Shown here piece by piece: positions 22,637 to 36,791 of a DNA stretch of 64,000 nucleotides. A program made the position numbers and the translations under genes. The number at the start of each line of letters is the position of its first letter. Positions within the stretch are counted from its first letter, which is position 1. Origin of the DNA: Prosapia bicincta (lineage: Eukaryota; Arthropoda; Insecta; Hemiptera; Cercopidae); contig JBAIZL010000005.1 in NCBI GenBank assembly GCA_036971475.1, positions 167,643,886 through 167,707,885 on the forward strand, written 5' to 3'. The notes beneath the pieces are model-generated. The model had not been told where the DNA came from. It made no database searches and worked only from the letters and a program-made list of their open reading frames with translations.

Positions 22637-23353
22637 TAAGATTCAACCAAACGTAATGGACTATAAAACTCAGGAATTATATTGTATGGTTATAGTTAAT
22701 AGAAGTTTAACCACTATTTAAAGTCTGCGATATTTAAAATGAGTTTTTTTTGTTAGAATCAGTACACATATACACATAGACTATGTCAATGTTTAGCTTA
22801 CTAGTCCCTTGTTGCAATAATGACATAAACAAATTAATATGTTTCTTACTTAGTATAGTTAGTGGCCACCAAGATGTATTGTCAAGGTCAGTGGTACCTC
22901 GATATCATGGTAACCATGATATTACAAACCATATACAAGAAAACTATCACCACTAATAATGGTTAAAACATATGTCTGCCATGGGAGTATTAACTACATG
23001 TATATTAACTACCGATCCATAGTTAACTTATTGACATGGTTTCAACTTTGGCCTAATTGTAATTGCTTTCAGTCTACAAGCATTGGTAGTCTCTTAATAA
23101 TAATCATATTCTTCTCTGTTTAATAACTTGAATACAATTTAAAAACCATGAAGCATCTTAGTGATTAGCATGTGAAAATATGTTTCCAAAAAGTACAATT
23201 TTGTATGAACACTTAATTCATTTTTAATTCCAAAAGGTATTTGACTGTCACTTAATGAAGTAAATTTTATCAAAGTACAACTTGATAGAATTATAAGTAT
23301 GACATAAAACTACAGAAAATGAAGTTGTTTGTTGTAATCATCTTGAATTCACT
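22637..23353. other. AT-rich spacer
   Basis: Nothing supported, apart from the start of repeat text (GTTGTAATCATCTTGAATTC, about 23330) that also precedes the PLE copy at 45600. Confidence 0.4.
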
Positions 23354-23573
23354 AACTAAATAAATAAATTCTACTAACCACAATACAAAAATCTTTATTT
23401 TCCTAAAATTACTTTATGTACATTTCAATAATCATCTTCAGATATACTTCTTCTGATGAGGAAATAGTACTTCTGAAGATGATTACCATTTAATCGAAAT
23501 GTTCATGAACTAATTTTAGGAAAATAAAGATTTTTGTATTGTGGTTAGTGGGTTTAATTTATTTAGTAGAAAA
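23354..23573. mobile_element. Fold-back element with CTGAAGA hairpin
   Basis: The left arm (AAATTCTACTAACCACAATA..., 23363 on) and right arm (...TATTGTGGTTAGTGGGTTTAA, to about 23573) are inverted copies around an apex near 23448. The right arm holds CTGAAGA at 23473-23479, the stem GATT-ACCATTT-AATC, and GAAA at 23496-23499. The left arm has the mirror-image copy on the minus strand. Same architecture as FB-A, different sequence outside the hairpin. Confidence 0.75.
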
Positions 23574-23614
23574 ATTAGTCCACAGTGCTCAAAAATTTAT
23601 TAATTGAATTCGCT

Positions 23615-23960
23615 AATTAAATTATAATTATTGTGTAACTGAGTGAATACTTTTAAACTTACTTGCTGACATGTTTCGAAATAATCATTTCATTGTCAAA
23701 GCCGACCCACTACTAAGGTGTTAGATTCGAAATGTATGTGCCTCAACGCAATATAGAGAATTTTTTTGCTTATTGCATATAGCAATATGAGAAAAAGTAA
23801 ATTAAAACAATTAATTAAAAGAGTGAAGAAAACAAGTATTCTATTTTAACTAAATGAATTTTATCTAGCTAATAAACTTACAAAAACTACAAAATATTAA
23901 CTAATAACAACAAAAAGTTAAAAATTGCTTGAATTTAGTATAGTTGCTCCCATATTTTTG
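23615..23960 (-). repeat. PLE-type terminal module
   Basis: CTGAGTGAATACTTTTAAAC and CTTACTTGCTGACATGTTTC followed by GCCGACCCACTACT correspond in order to the ends of the Penelope-like copies at 31660 and 45618. An inverted relative lies at 29884-30090 (shared stretch AAAATAGAATA.TTGTTTTC). Read on the minus strand it contains TTGACAA, a GAAAT...ATTTC hairpin, then GAAACATG. No coding sequence accompanies it. Confidence 0.55.
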
Positions 23961-26032
23961 GAACATAGCTTTTGGCAAACATTTTTTAATTATTATGTTA
24001 TTTTTGCAGTGGAAATTTTATAACAAAAATAGTTGTTGCAATATAAAATGAATTATTATATGATTGAAAACGATTTTGTGATTCTTTTTGTTATTTATTT
24101 TTATAGGAGGTTAATTTTGAACTTTAGAAAGAAGTTCACCCTTTTTGCATTTTACAAGGAACATCATTAATTACTTATAAAAAGTTCCTGAAAGGTTAAA
24201 TTGTTTAAATTGTTTTCTTGAAAACTTAAATGAAAAATCTTTATAAAATACATGTTATAGTTACCATATCAACCATAAATTCATGAAGATATGTTTGTGT
24301 ACAAAAACATGAGTTAAATTGTGAGTAAAGGTAATAATAATTAACCTGAACTCATAAAAATTATTTATTTTTACATTAAATGCTCAAACACCAACCACAT
24401 AAACAGTTCAGTGACAACGACATCTTCATCAGGATTATAACTAAACAAAATCTAATTTATAACTATAATTAGTTGTAGTTTAAATTTTATACAAACTAAA
24501 CTAAATTGTAATATCTGAGCCAAAAATATGTTACTTGTGAGATAAAATTTAATATCACTCTATAAGTATATGTTATAAATGAGCACAAATCCCAAACTCA
24601 CAAAACATATAGATTTTAATTTTATTTAAGTTTTTTTTCTTTTTAACATGTTTCGACAACACAAGTTGCTTTTCTAAATGTAAAATATGTTATATTGTTT
24701 AGTGTGAATAATGAGTTTTGTCCTCTTTTATGACACACTTATAAACAGATTCTAATATACATCACCATCATTTATGGTTAGGTTTTGTCATTGAAATATG
24801 CATGAGAAAATAAACTATTGATTGTGAGTTGGTGTAATTTTATTCCTTAATTATGTTGTGTTATAGAAAGATTCACAAGGATTTTTTTTCTTCTTTTTTA
24901 TAAGTTTTATTTTTACAGATTTTTTGGCATAGTAAAATTATAGGATTAAAAAATAATTATCAAGAAATGCCTGTTTTGACAGTAACTTATTTCAAACATT
25001 CTAAAGAGTGTATTTCCAAGACCAGCTTCTTATAGAAAAAATATTAGTTATTGAAGTTGCAGATTATTTTACCCAGAATTTTATAATAATTAAGAAAAAT
25101 GTAAAGGCTTTAAGACTTTTTTAATACTGTTTGCAAGTATGTTTTTAAAAAATGAGAATCATGACAGTCATGATGTACATATATAGGCTGAACATTGTTA
25201 AGTAATAGCTTTATTACACGATGGTCACGACTGATTAATGTTAATTATAATGGGCGTAATAGAGCACTTTATAAAACAGCCTTGGAGAAAATTGATAATG
25301 TATACTGTATGACATTTGTAAGTGATGGTTAATTTTACCGTGTTGCTTTTGAGAGCTTTAATGTATTTTTTTCAATTTCTTTTCAGAAATTTAAATTTTA
25401 TATAAGCTTTTTCCCTTTATATAAACACACCCTCATTATTTTTAACATATTGCTAACTCTAAAAAACTGGTATTAAGTAATGGAAATAAAAAAAGTTAAT
25501 TAACACACGTTTGGATAAACTAACAGGCAAAAATATGTCTATATTCAGTTTAAAATTACTAAAAATTAAAAAGATTATGTTTTTATTCTGTACATGTTTC
25601 CTTCATACAGAAAAATCACCTATCAGGGATAATATCAAATAGGAAAATGCAAGTAAGCATTTAAATAACTGTTAATAATAACATACTAAATAATAACATT
25701 TTAGAAAAAATAAGTTTGGAATTAAATAATAAAAATAACAATATAAGTACATACTTTGGATGATGTTTTAATGATTTTAGTTTTGTTGGTGTTGCAGTTG
25801 TCGTTAGGTAAAAGTTTTAGGGCTATAATTAAAGAAGACCTACATATGAATACACATATTAGAAAACATTTATGTACCAACAATGTATTGCCAGTTATTG
25901 AATAATGTTGTAGTTCGTGAGTACTACATGTAATAAGGATGATAATTCAACATTTTCTTGAAATTAAGCATGTTCATTTTCCCAAAAGATGATTATTTTT
26001 CAAAGAGTAAATATTTTCTTTGGATTTTCCAG
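23961..26032. other. AT-rich stretch upstream of the first visible ABCG exon
   Basis: Loose inverted-repeat material at about 24360-24835 shares ACACCAAC and GTCATTGAAA landmarks with other fold-backs, including CTGATGAAGATG on the minus strand near 24429. The N-terminal exon(s) of the ABCG gene could lie here or further upstream, but I could not identify one. Confidence 0.4.
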
Positions 26033-26150
26033 AATGGAAGTTCATTCTTCGAGGCTTGAGTGGACAGTTCCTGGGTGGAGAACTGACTGGGATCATTGGG
26101 CCTTCAGGAGCAGGCAAAAGCACTCTCATAGATATACTTTCAGGATACAC
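26033..26150 (+). CDS. ABCG visible exon 1 (Walker A)
   Basis: Acceptor TTGGATTTTCCAG, donor AC|GTAAGT. It encodes [20 protein letters not shown] and then [19 protein letters not shown]. The exon enters with two bases of a split codon, so at least one upstream coding exon must exist. Confidence 0.93.
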
Positions 26151-28041
26151 GTAAGTGTAATGATGCACAAAACAAGATTTTTTACATTCTCTACTCCAAC
26201 TGAGAATAGTCCGAGTTTATAGTACAACTCCAATTAAAGCCAAGTATAGCTTGAACCAATGTATTTCATTTCATACATTATTGTTTTCAGTAAATCGTAA
26301 TGTTTCATTATTTCGCAATGCTTCTTAAGTCCTTGATGCTTATTTCAGCAAAAAGAATAAACATTATGTTAAATACACCGTTTCAAACTCATCACAAAAT
26401 TAATCAGTTGTTTGTTGCATCCATATTTACAAACATAATCCATGTTTTTTTTTTACAAAAGCTATTGCAATAAGTTTAGTTTAGTTGTTTTCTTTGTGCT
26501 AGCTTATTTATTATAATTTCCATAATGACATAATTATATTGAAATGTGATTTATAAACATAAACAAACAGGAGAGGGAATTTATACATGTCACAAATTTT
26601 CTTTTTCTTAATTTTTGTTTCTTTTTAAAAAAAATATTATTCAACTGAGGAGACTTGATACTTTACATAAAAATTTACATTTTATGAAATCTCCACTATT
26701 TCTTAAATTTCAATCCCTCTTTTTGATGTGACATATATATTGTTTAAACAGTATTTACAAAAGTTACTAATCTTCATAAATAACCTAGAATGCCTGATTA
26801 GTTGATGGTACTTCATTTATTTTGGTTCAGTATAAAAAACGTTAAAATTGTATTCAATTGACATTATGATAATTATGTTTTTATTAGGGAAATAATTTTT
26901 TGTATTGGAAGTAATTACAACTGAGTGAATGAATACTTTTGAACTTACCTGTTGATGCGTTTCAGAATAATTCCTTCATCGACAAAGCCAACCCATTATT
27001 GCAGGCTATCGCTTGGTTCCTGGATATATGATTTATGAGATTGGAGGGGGGTTTGGTTTAAGTGGGTTGTTTACTCACTATTAGATTCAAAATATGTATG
27101 TTTGTTTTGTATTATGTAATGATTGAATATTTCAAAATTTTTGGTATGACATTCAGACAAATATTTTGTGTCTAGTGGTAAAACTCCATACAACATAAAA
27201 ACTTATTTTAAACGAGCACTGTAACGAACCCCTGCTCACCGACCACCTCTTCCTCTTTTATTTAGTAGCACCTAATGAGCAACGAGATGAAATTGACCTG
27301 TTTTATTTTTTCAAATCCCACTTACTGTTAACATGGTATTGTCAGGGCTTTATTTTTATAGCCACGCATGTCTGTAAATTGTCTGTTGGAAACCTATATA
27401 TTAACATGAACAATATAACATATATGCAATCTTATCATGGGCTAATTAGTGATCCTAGTTGGGGCGTGCAAAATCTGATCCTGCTTAAATTACCTTTATT
27501 GCCAGCTCCTGTATTACTTTCAAGCAGGACCTGTCGGTGCAGGCGCGTATCAAAGGGGGGGGGGGGCGATGTGGTTTAAAATCGACAATATATTATTAAC
27601 TTAGGACTTTCTATTAAATTAGACTTTTACTTAAGTTAATTCGTCTTTTATTGTAAATAAAAAATAAAATTTTAATTTTTAATTTGAAAATGTGACGCGT
27701 TCCCTCGGCATACCCTCGTAAACGTCTAAACGTTTTAACAACAGATAGCGCTAGTGAAGCTTAGTCTCTAACATATGATTTTCAATACGTAATTTTGCAA
27801 GTGTAATATTCGCAGTTGACTCCGGAATTGTTCGTGTTGGAAGAATAACTACTTATATTATTTAATAATATTCTCTAGCCATGAGTGTTATCGAAACTGG
27901 AATAATTATTTATTAAAAAGTCTAATTTGTTACGAATCTTTATCACGTTACCGATTTCTAACGCAAGCGTAGAAAGAACTTTTTCTGTTTTATGCTTTTA
28001 CATACACGCATGTGCGCGCGCGCACGCACACACACACACAC

Positions 28042-28094
<53 letters not shown>

Positions 28095-31000
28095 CATCGA
28101 TCGTCCCCCCAAAGCAAGTCGCTGGATACGCGCCTGCGGTGGAACTCTTTTCTGGACTTTATTTAAAAACCAACTATCTTTTAAACTAGCTCAATATTTT
28201 TAAATTATTTTATTCTCAGGAGGGAGCTCTCCAGATGTAACATTAGGTTTATATTTTTATTTAATTCAATACTTTATGAATTTAGATACTGTTCAAGTAT
28301 GATTTGGCAACCATTTATTCACTAGTTGGAAAAAAATTTTAATTTTAATTTATTTATTAAAATATAATATTTTAGAAATATATTTAAAAAAGATTTTGCA
28401 TAATAATTTAAAGCATTTAAATTATTTACTATTAAAATTAAACATAACATAATTACATTTTGCTTAAATTATTTTGGATGTCATAATTTGCAAAAACATT
28501 TAAACATAAAATATTTCATTGATATATTTAATTTGTAAATATATTTAATTTACTTGTGATTTTAAATTTTGTTTATGAATTCGTGTAAAATGGAAAAAAA
28601 TCTTCTTTTGAATTTTCTTACATTACATGTTAAGCAATAATTATTTCTTTAATTATAACTACCTTTCAACTCTAAATAAAATATAATCTCTAATTTTTTA
28701 AATTATTCTCTCTTAAATGTTCACCTTTAAAAAATCAACAGTTAATTATAATAATAATTATTGAACAAGATTCAAATTATTTATTAATATTTCATAAAAT
28801 TGTCACTTACATTTATTTTTTTTGTTATTTACAATTTTACACAATTATTTCTCTTAATTTTATTGTAGATGAATTAGTTTTTGGTTGAAACAATTTTACT
28901 GTTTTTAATTAATTTTTTTGCTGGTTTCTTAGTAATTAAACCTTTTTAAATACTCTAAAATGAGTTTTGAATAATTAATATGAAAACATTGCCTTTTTAT
29001 AAAACTGTCTTATTTCCTGACATTAAAATTATTTTGAACATTTCAATTGTACATATTAATTTTGTTCTCTTTTTTAATCTAATTAACAAGCTGTATTGTG
29101 AGTGAACCCATTGCTTATTTTTTTTAATTAAAATTTTTGAAATATATTTTTATGAAAAAGTTTACTAAAATTTAATTAATAAATTTGACTGAAAAAAACT
29201 TGCTAACGTTGTTACTGCCTTCAACCTCCGTTCTTGTTGCATGGATCTCACTGAAACTTGATTTCTTGTTCTTTTTGGCTTCTCTCGATTGTTGGACAGT
29301 AAAACCAGGCAAGTTGTAAACTAATTTAATTACATTGTTCAAAATTGAAGCACCGAGTGCCGACTAACGATTTATAACTTTCTTTATAAATTGTTGATAG
29401 AAATAATCTTACAGAGCCCCATCTGGCCTCAGGACCGAACTGCCTAACCAGAAACCAACATAGTAGCATTCGGCAACTCTTGAAAAATGATTTTTTGGTA
29501 CTTTCGAAACACTCCTGTTTCCGTATATATGGATTCACCACGACTTCCATTTCTCTTCTCCTTGGTCTAGCATTTATCGTAACTCATTGACCTGTCGTAG
29601 CAGGGTTTTCATGTACATTATCTCTCTTGCATATTACCCTTTTATCACAATATTAATTTTTAAATTGTCTATTTTATTAATCCTGTATTATTTTATTCAA
29701 TAAAGTTTTATGGTTCTATTTCCCACTATGGATTTTTGTATAATTTCCTTGTTCTATAGAAATGTTAATGGTGGTTGTAGGTGGCCTAGTTCACTATTTA
29801 GTGTTTCTCAGTTCTAGTTTTGTATTTTTCTACTCATTGTTTAAGTTCCGGGGTCAAATTTATAAGTTAGTTACAATTTCTCTAGTTAAAATAGAATATT
29901 TGTTTTCTTCACTCTTTTAATTAATTTTCTTAATTTACTTTTTCTCATTTATAAAAATTGTTAGTGTTTTTTATTTAATTTATTATTTTTTAAATTGAAA
30001 ATTGTTTAATTCTCTATATTTTGAGGGCAAACTGCCCCTTGCAGCTACACAGTCGAATCTAACACCTTAGTAGTGTTTTCTTTTGTTTCAAGCAGTGAAG
30101 ATTTTAAAAGAATTGAATAAATAAGAAATTTAAATCCGAGTGAGTTACAACGAGAAAAAACCTGTCAAGAAGATCTCTCCCAAATAGATTATATAGATAT
30201 GGATCCCTAGTCACTATAGATAATGGTACATTCACTTGTTAGTGAATGTGTTATAGGTCACACTCTAGATTTAAACATATGTTTTTAAATGAATATTTAA
30301 GTCTGTGGTCACTAGTATACTTTTAACATTGAATAGTTTATTAGCATTTATTTTAATAGTTCTCAATTGGTAAGTGTATTTAACACATTTTGTCAAATCA
30401 AATTTGTGTCACGCAAGCTTTGAGTATAGTGTACAGATTGGAGTATTGCAATAAACTTTAATTATTCAACTGCCTTGTTTATAGATTAAAATGAATATGT
30501 AGTCAGTGTAATTCCAAGTTACTTCTCTCATTTTTTAAAAATGCATACAAAGTATAAAAGCTTCTATATATGCCTGTACTTGTTATTTGCAATTCAGATG
30601 GAGTTAGTAAAAAACTATATTAAAAATGAATATGTTGAATTAATTGACTGACATTTCATTAACATTTTCGTTCAAATTAAATTTGGGACATTAAAAAAAA
30701 TTAAGTAAATATAATAATTGTATAACAATAGCCCAGACTTGCAGAGCTTAGCTTGTGATAAATAAAATATTCTTAATGAAAAATACATTATAGATTTATG
30801 ATACTGAAAACATAGGTAACACATAGGTTAGATTTCATAGTAACCAAATCTGAACTTTTGGATTTCAGTACGAACTATGAGAAAGGTGGATGTGTGCAAA
30901 CAAATAGTCAAGCTGAAGACAGGTGTTATATAATGCAGGACAATGATCTGCAGCCATTGTTCACCGTGAATGAAGCTATGATGTGTGCAGCTAATCTTAA

Positions 31001-34000
31001 ACTTGGATCAAACATATCTCACAAAGAAAAAGAAAGCAAGGTAATTGCAAAGTAACTCCTTTTTGTTGTTAAAATGATTGAAAACAGGCTATGTACTACC
31101 TTTCTAAAAACATTGTATCAAATGTTTACTTTATGTGTATAACAGTTTTTCATTTGTTGATCATTAAAATAAATTATATTAGAGTTTCATAACTACTTAA
31201 AAAAAATTCAAGAGTTTTATAATGTTATGTTACTAAAATATAAAAATAACTTTTTTCAAAATAAATACAGTCACATAACACATGATGTCCTCTATCTGGA
31301 ATAAGTAACTTCATATAAATTATATTATTTGATTTCCAAATAAAAATATCTTTTACTTTGTTATAATTAATAAATTAATATCTTGTGAGTTATGAGAAAT
31401 GGATACAATAAAGGTGAATGCCACAGATGTTTGAGGAAACTTTGACGACTGTATATTGTTGTGACAAAAAAGTTATTGGTGATTGTGAATTTGCTTTATA
31501 TAAATCCATACATACCGTTTTATTACTTTTGGCTTCATAATTTTTTGTTAAGGCTGAGCTTTACTTTAGATACTTGCAACAGTCATTTTTCATGTTAGTT
31601 AAAATATTAATGTTTTTAGTAAATATGAACCATTATATAACACTCATTTTAAACTACTTAACTAAGTGAATACGTAATTGCTTACTTGCTGATGCGTTTC
31701 AAAACAGTCGTTCCTTTTACGAAGCTAACACTCTACTAGCGGCTTTGGCTTTATACAAACGGTGTGTAGGGTTGGATTTATGACAGTGGGTTAGGTGTCA
31801 GCGTTTTGTGTGATGTATCAGAAAAGACTATTGGCTTCAAAGTGTGTGTGTGGTCGTTTAATATATTTTCCCTCTCTGTTGCGTGTTTGTAGATTTCATA
31901 TTTTACTAAGGTTGTTAGTTTTTTACTCTGTTTTAATGTGTGTAGAACATTTAAATTAGTGTGTATGTAGGTATGTGTGTGTTGGGTGGTATTTAGGTGT
32001 TTTACGTAGCTGGATTTAGGGTTTGTTTGTTTTGTTTGGGTAATGTGTTCATCGAAGCGTGTATAGAATGACCTGCCGGTTTGACCGATGTAATAGCTGG
32101 GACAATCATTACAAGTTAATTTGTAAATACCTGAGAGTTTGTATATGCCAGTTTCTTTTTGAAAAGGTTGTATATGTTTTCTTAAAGTGTTTATTGTTTT
32201 GTAGGATATTTGGTAATGGAGTTTTTATATGTGGAGGCTATTTTGTGTGTGTTTTTGTTGTGGTAGGTGAGGGATATGTATTTGTTGTTTTTTGTTTGGT
32301 GTGTTTGTGTGGCTGTTTGATGGTGTTTAGGTTTTATTTTCCTGAGTATGTTGTCTATGAGTGTGTGTTGGTAGCCGATTTGTTGAGTGATGTATTTTAT
32401 GGTATTAAGTTCTTCGTCGTAGTCTTTTTGTAGCATTGGTATGTTTATTAGGCGGTGTAACATATGATTAAATGCAGCGTGTTTGTGTTGTGTGGGGTGA
32501 TTAGATGTATTATGTATGACCATATCTGTAGTTATTGGTTTTCTGTATATTTTGAAATTGTGTCTAGGGTTGTGTTTGGTGATAGTAAGATCTAGAAAGT
32601 TTACTCTATTGTTTTCTTCTAATTCGAGAGTAAATGTGAGGTTTTGGTGTATGGTATTAATGTAATTATGTAGTTGTTTGATTTGCCGTTTGTTGCCGTT
32701 GTATAATATTAAAATGTCATCTACATATCTATAGTAGTAAATTATTTTATGTGAGTAGTTATTGTTCTGTAGAATATATTGTTGTTCGATATGGTGTAGG
32801 AATATTTCTGCAGGATGCCTGAGATAGGGGAACCCATTGAGAGGCCATTTTTCTGTGTGTAGTATTTGTGTTGGTATGTGAAGTAGTTTTGTGATGTGAT
32901 GAGTTTGGTGAGTGTGATTATTTCATGTGTGAATTTATGCGGCATGTTGTTTGCTGTGAGCATATTTTGTAGTATGTGGAGTGTTTGTTCTATTGGCATA
33001 TTAGTGTATAGGTTTTTTATGTCGAATGAGGCTATGGTGGAGTTGTGTGGTATGTGGATGTCTTGTATTTTGTGTATGAGGTCTATGTTATTGTGTATGG
33101 ATGTGTGATTGTGAAAGTTTATGTTGTCTCTGATAATTTATATAACAAATTAAAATATATTTTAAGGATATTTTTGTGATAAAATAGCAACAAACACAAC
33201 CTGCAGGATGTTAACTAATAAACCCATATTTTTCATGGAGTTTTTAAAGGGTGATCTATATTTCTTTTCAAAAAAATTGCCTACAGTTTTATTCTACTCT
33301 AAATTGTTTTGTTTTACGTATTGTCTGAGTAATGTCAGACTACATTAAAACTAAATGTGAAAAACATTAGCAGTTACATTCTTTGTTCTATCAAAACTCA
33401 TTAAAAAAAATTCATTTAACAAGTTTACATTAGTTTACTTTGTTTTGTAAATTTAAAACCATCACCGCTCAACCCAGCAATAACTCCAAGCGCAACATTT
33501 AGACACTGATGAAGTTCACCACAAGCGATTGAAAATGCTATGTCTCAGTAAGTTTTAACAAATTTAAAAAAAAAAAAATTAAAGTTCGGATAGTCGTAAA
33601 CTAATGTAAAGTTATTAATTAAATTTCACCAAACGTAATGGATTACCAAATTCAAGAAAAAATCACTATTTGAAATGAAATTTGATATGATTTAGTTTAT
33701 GGTCTTATATAAGATGCTTCACTTGAAAAATTAGAGTAATATACTTCTATTTGATAATAACAATGTAATGTATTCACTTATTCATTAACAAATTTTATGA
33801 TCTAACTTACGTGTGATATATACCCTTCGATAATCAAATTAAACCCGAATTATTACAAGGGAAAGTAATTATTTATTTTGGGATTCTGCTATACCCTTAG
33901 ATTTAACAACACATCAATTCCTCTTTTGTATTAATTTCTGTTTATCAGTAAGATAATGTGGTAAGATCATAGGAGGGATTCATAGAAAAACTAAGTATGA

Positions 34001-36208
34001 AAAACAATAAGTTCATTTTGCTTCTCTTAAAACTTCAAATATAAATTAAAGGTTTTATTACTTCATCACTATATGAAGATAGCTAAGGTGTAAGGCACCA
34101 CTTTTTTTACCAATGTAACTAAACCCCATATTTAGATAAATATATAAATAAATATTTAGATAAATATTGTCTTGAGAATTAATGTGGGAAGGGAGATAGA
34201 CTCTTACAATGCAAGTACATTAATAAGAGTCAACCATGGTAAACTGATAGGGTTCAGCTGTTGGTATTGGTGGTTCAGCTGGTGGACTCATGCATGCAAA
34301 ACGCTGTGGTTGCATTTTGTTTTTCATTTCAAACGATCATATTAAAAGCTTTATTCACTATAATAACCCTATAATTAATGGGGTCTATAAGTAACTGACA
34401 GATTTGTGCCCTGAAGTGGGCGATAATAGTTTTTATAGTAGTATTTGAGTTATTTGGTTATTTTTCTAGAATTAGTGGCAAAGAAAACAAAACATGGCTT
34501 ACTGAAAAATTATCCATTGTTGAAGATCTGCATCTGGGATAGTAACTAAAATCTTTTCAGATATTTTTAGTTATGGTAGTTTGTGGGTCTGTTATTGTAT
34601 TATTATATCCTATGAAAAATCTCTGTAGGTAAATTATTGTCCATTATAGCCTGACTATGTCCAACATTATTTAAATAATATTGTACACAAAGCTACATGT
34701 ACGTCAGAACTACATATATTTAAAACAGTAAATAGATTTCATTGCCCACCTTACAATTGCTGTTAGTTTTTAAACATTTTGGTGAGAAGTCAGGATGGTG
34801 TTGCATTAAAAAGGAGGTAAAATACCTCTTACTTTAAGAAAATGGGGATACTACTGTTGGCGTTAGGCTAGTTCAATAAAAAATGCCTGAGAAGGACAAC
34901 GTTTAGATTGTGCAAATCACTATGTTACAAAGACGTTATCTTTAAAGAATAACTGAATACCATGGACACCAAAATCAATAAGTCAATATTACATAAATTA
35001 ATATTTTTATTCATTCACTACCTTATAAAAATCTGCAAACTGTTTCAGGTGAACGGAATTCTAAAGAAACTGAATTTGATGAATAGCAAAGATAAGAAGA
35101 CTTACCAGTTATCCAACGGACAACGCAAACTTCTTGCCATAGCTTTAGAACTAGTCAGTAACCCACCTGTTATGTTTTTTGATGAACCCACAAGGTAAGT
35201 CAAAGTTGTCTTTGATATACTACCATTTCTGGTTTGTATTTGTAAAACGAATAACTACATCAAAATTAAGAAGCAACTTGTGATTGAAGATCGTAAATTA
35301 TGCCTTGAGTTTCATGATGATGTATTGTAACAGTCTATCATATATTAAAGTATATATTAAATGTTGATACAATAAAATCAAAGAGTAAAAATTATATAAT
35401 TATGTACTTTTATTCCTTTAGTACATTTTAAAAATCTGTATGTACTAAATTCTTACATATATTCTTTTTCTTTTTCTTCATTTGTTAGTGGGATTTTAAG
35501 CAATCTGTATAAAAATCAATTGTAAACAGCCATTTTATGTAGTTGGGGATGGTTGGAGCGATTTGGTATTGTGTTTATGGTTTGTGCAGGTTTCCTAAAA
35601 CTTAAATATTCATTGTTACTTCTATTTCTTGTTATTTTTAGGTCTAAGTAGTTTGTTTTACTGTTTATTTCTTCTTCTATAATGAATTTTATATTTGGGT
35701 GTAGGTTGTTAATTTCCTTTAGGATGATATATATTCGTAGACATGCATAGAATACACCATTTCTTCACTCCCATCTTTTACACTATTCTATCTTCCTAGC
35801 GATTATTCCCCATCTGTTGTATGTCCATTGTAAACTTCAATCTCTCATGTCCATCGCCTTTTTGAAGTTTCTCTTTTTTGTCCTTTGTAGGGAGCCCAGT
35901 CTACAACACTATTTTACCATTTCTTAACATTCATTCTCTTGTTAGCTGTGTTTTCTGTTTCCCATAAAATGTTTTTAAAACATAAAAAAAGGAATCTACA
36001 CTTTATTAAAAATGAATTAATTTAAACTAGTAAACATTGCCAGTTTTCATGCTTAATATGTTACTGTTGTTTGGAAAACGTTTTTAACATAAAACCTATA
36101 TAAGTAATTATTATTACTCTTTTTTTTTTGTTATAGATTGTCTTTAGTGACATTATATTTTCTTGGTGTTCAACTATCTTATTTCTTTTTAATTTAGGAA
36201 TATACGTG

Positions 36209-36259
<51 letters not shown>

Positions 36260-36718
36260 GAAGTTAATATATTACTATTGTAGTAATTTTATCCACCATT
36301 AAGTGCAATGATTTTTACCAAGGTAAACAACTGTACCGAAAATATGACAAAAATATCAGTGATTCGACAATGGTCAAGTGACCGAAAGCTACCTCATCAC
36401 ACAAGGTAAATTCATCGCACTTAATGGTGGATAAAATTACTACAATAGTAATTAATATATTAACTTCATAAAGTCAGTGCAACGGAAAAACAATGGATAA
36501 CGTGAAATATCAAGAATTTAACACCTACCAAGGTAAACAAATGCACCGGAAATAGAGAAAAATATCAGTGAATCGACAATGGTCAAGTAACCGAAAGGTG
36601 CCTCATCACACAAGGTAAAATCATTGCACTTAATGGTGGATAAAATTACTACAATAGTAATATATTAACTTCATAAAGTCAGTGCAATGAAAAAACAATG
36701 GATAACGTAAAATATCAA

Positions 36719-36791
<73 letters not shown>

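Noticed and set aside
32059..32433. 124-codon plus-strand frame, hydrophobic, cysteine- and phenylalanine-rich
   Set aside because: It is the antisense of the PLE-1 reverse transcriptase and endonuclease region.
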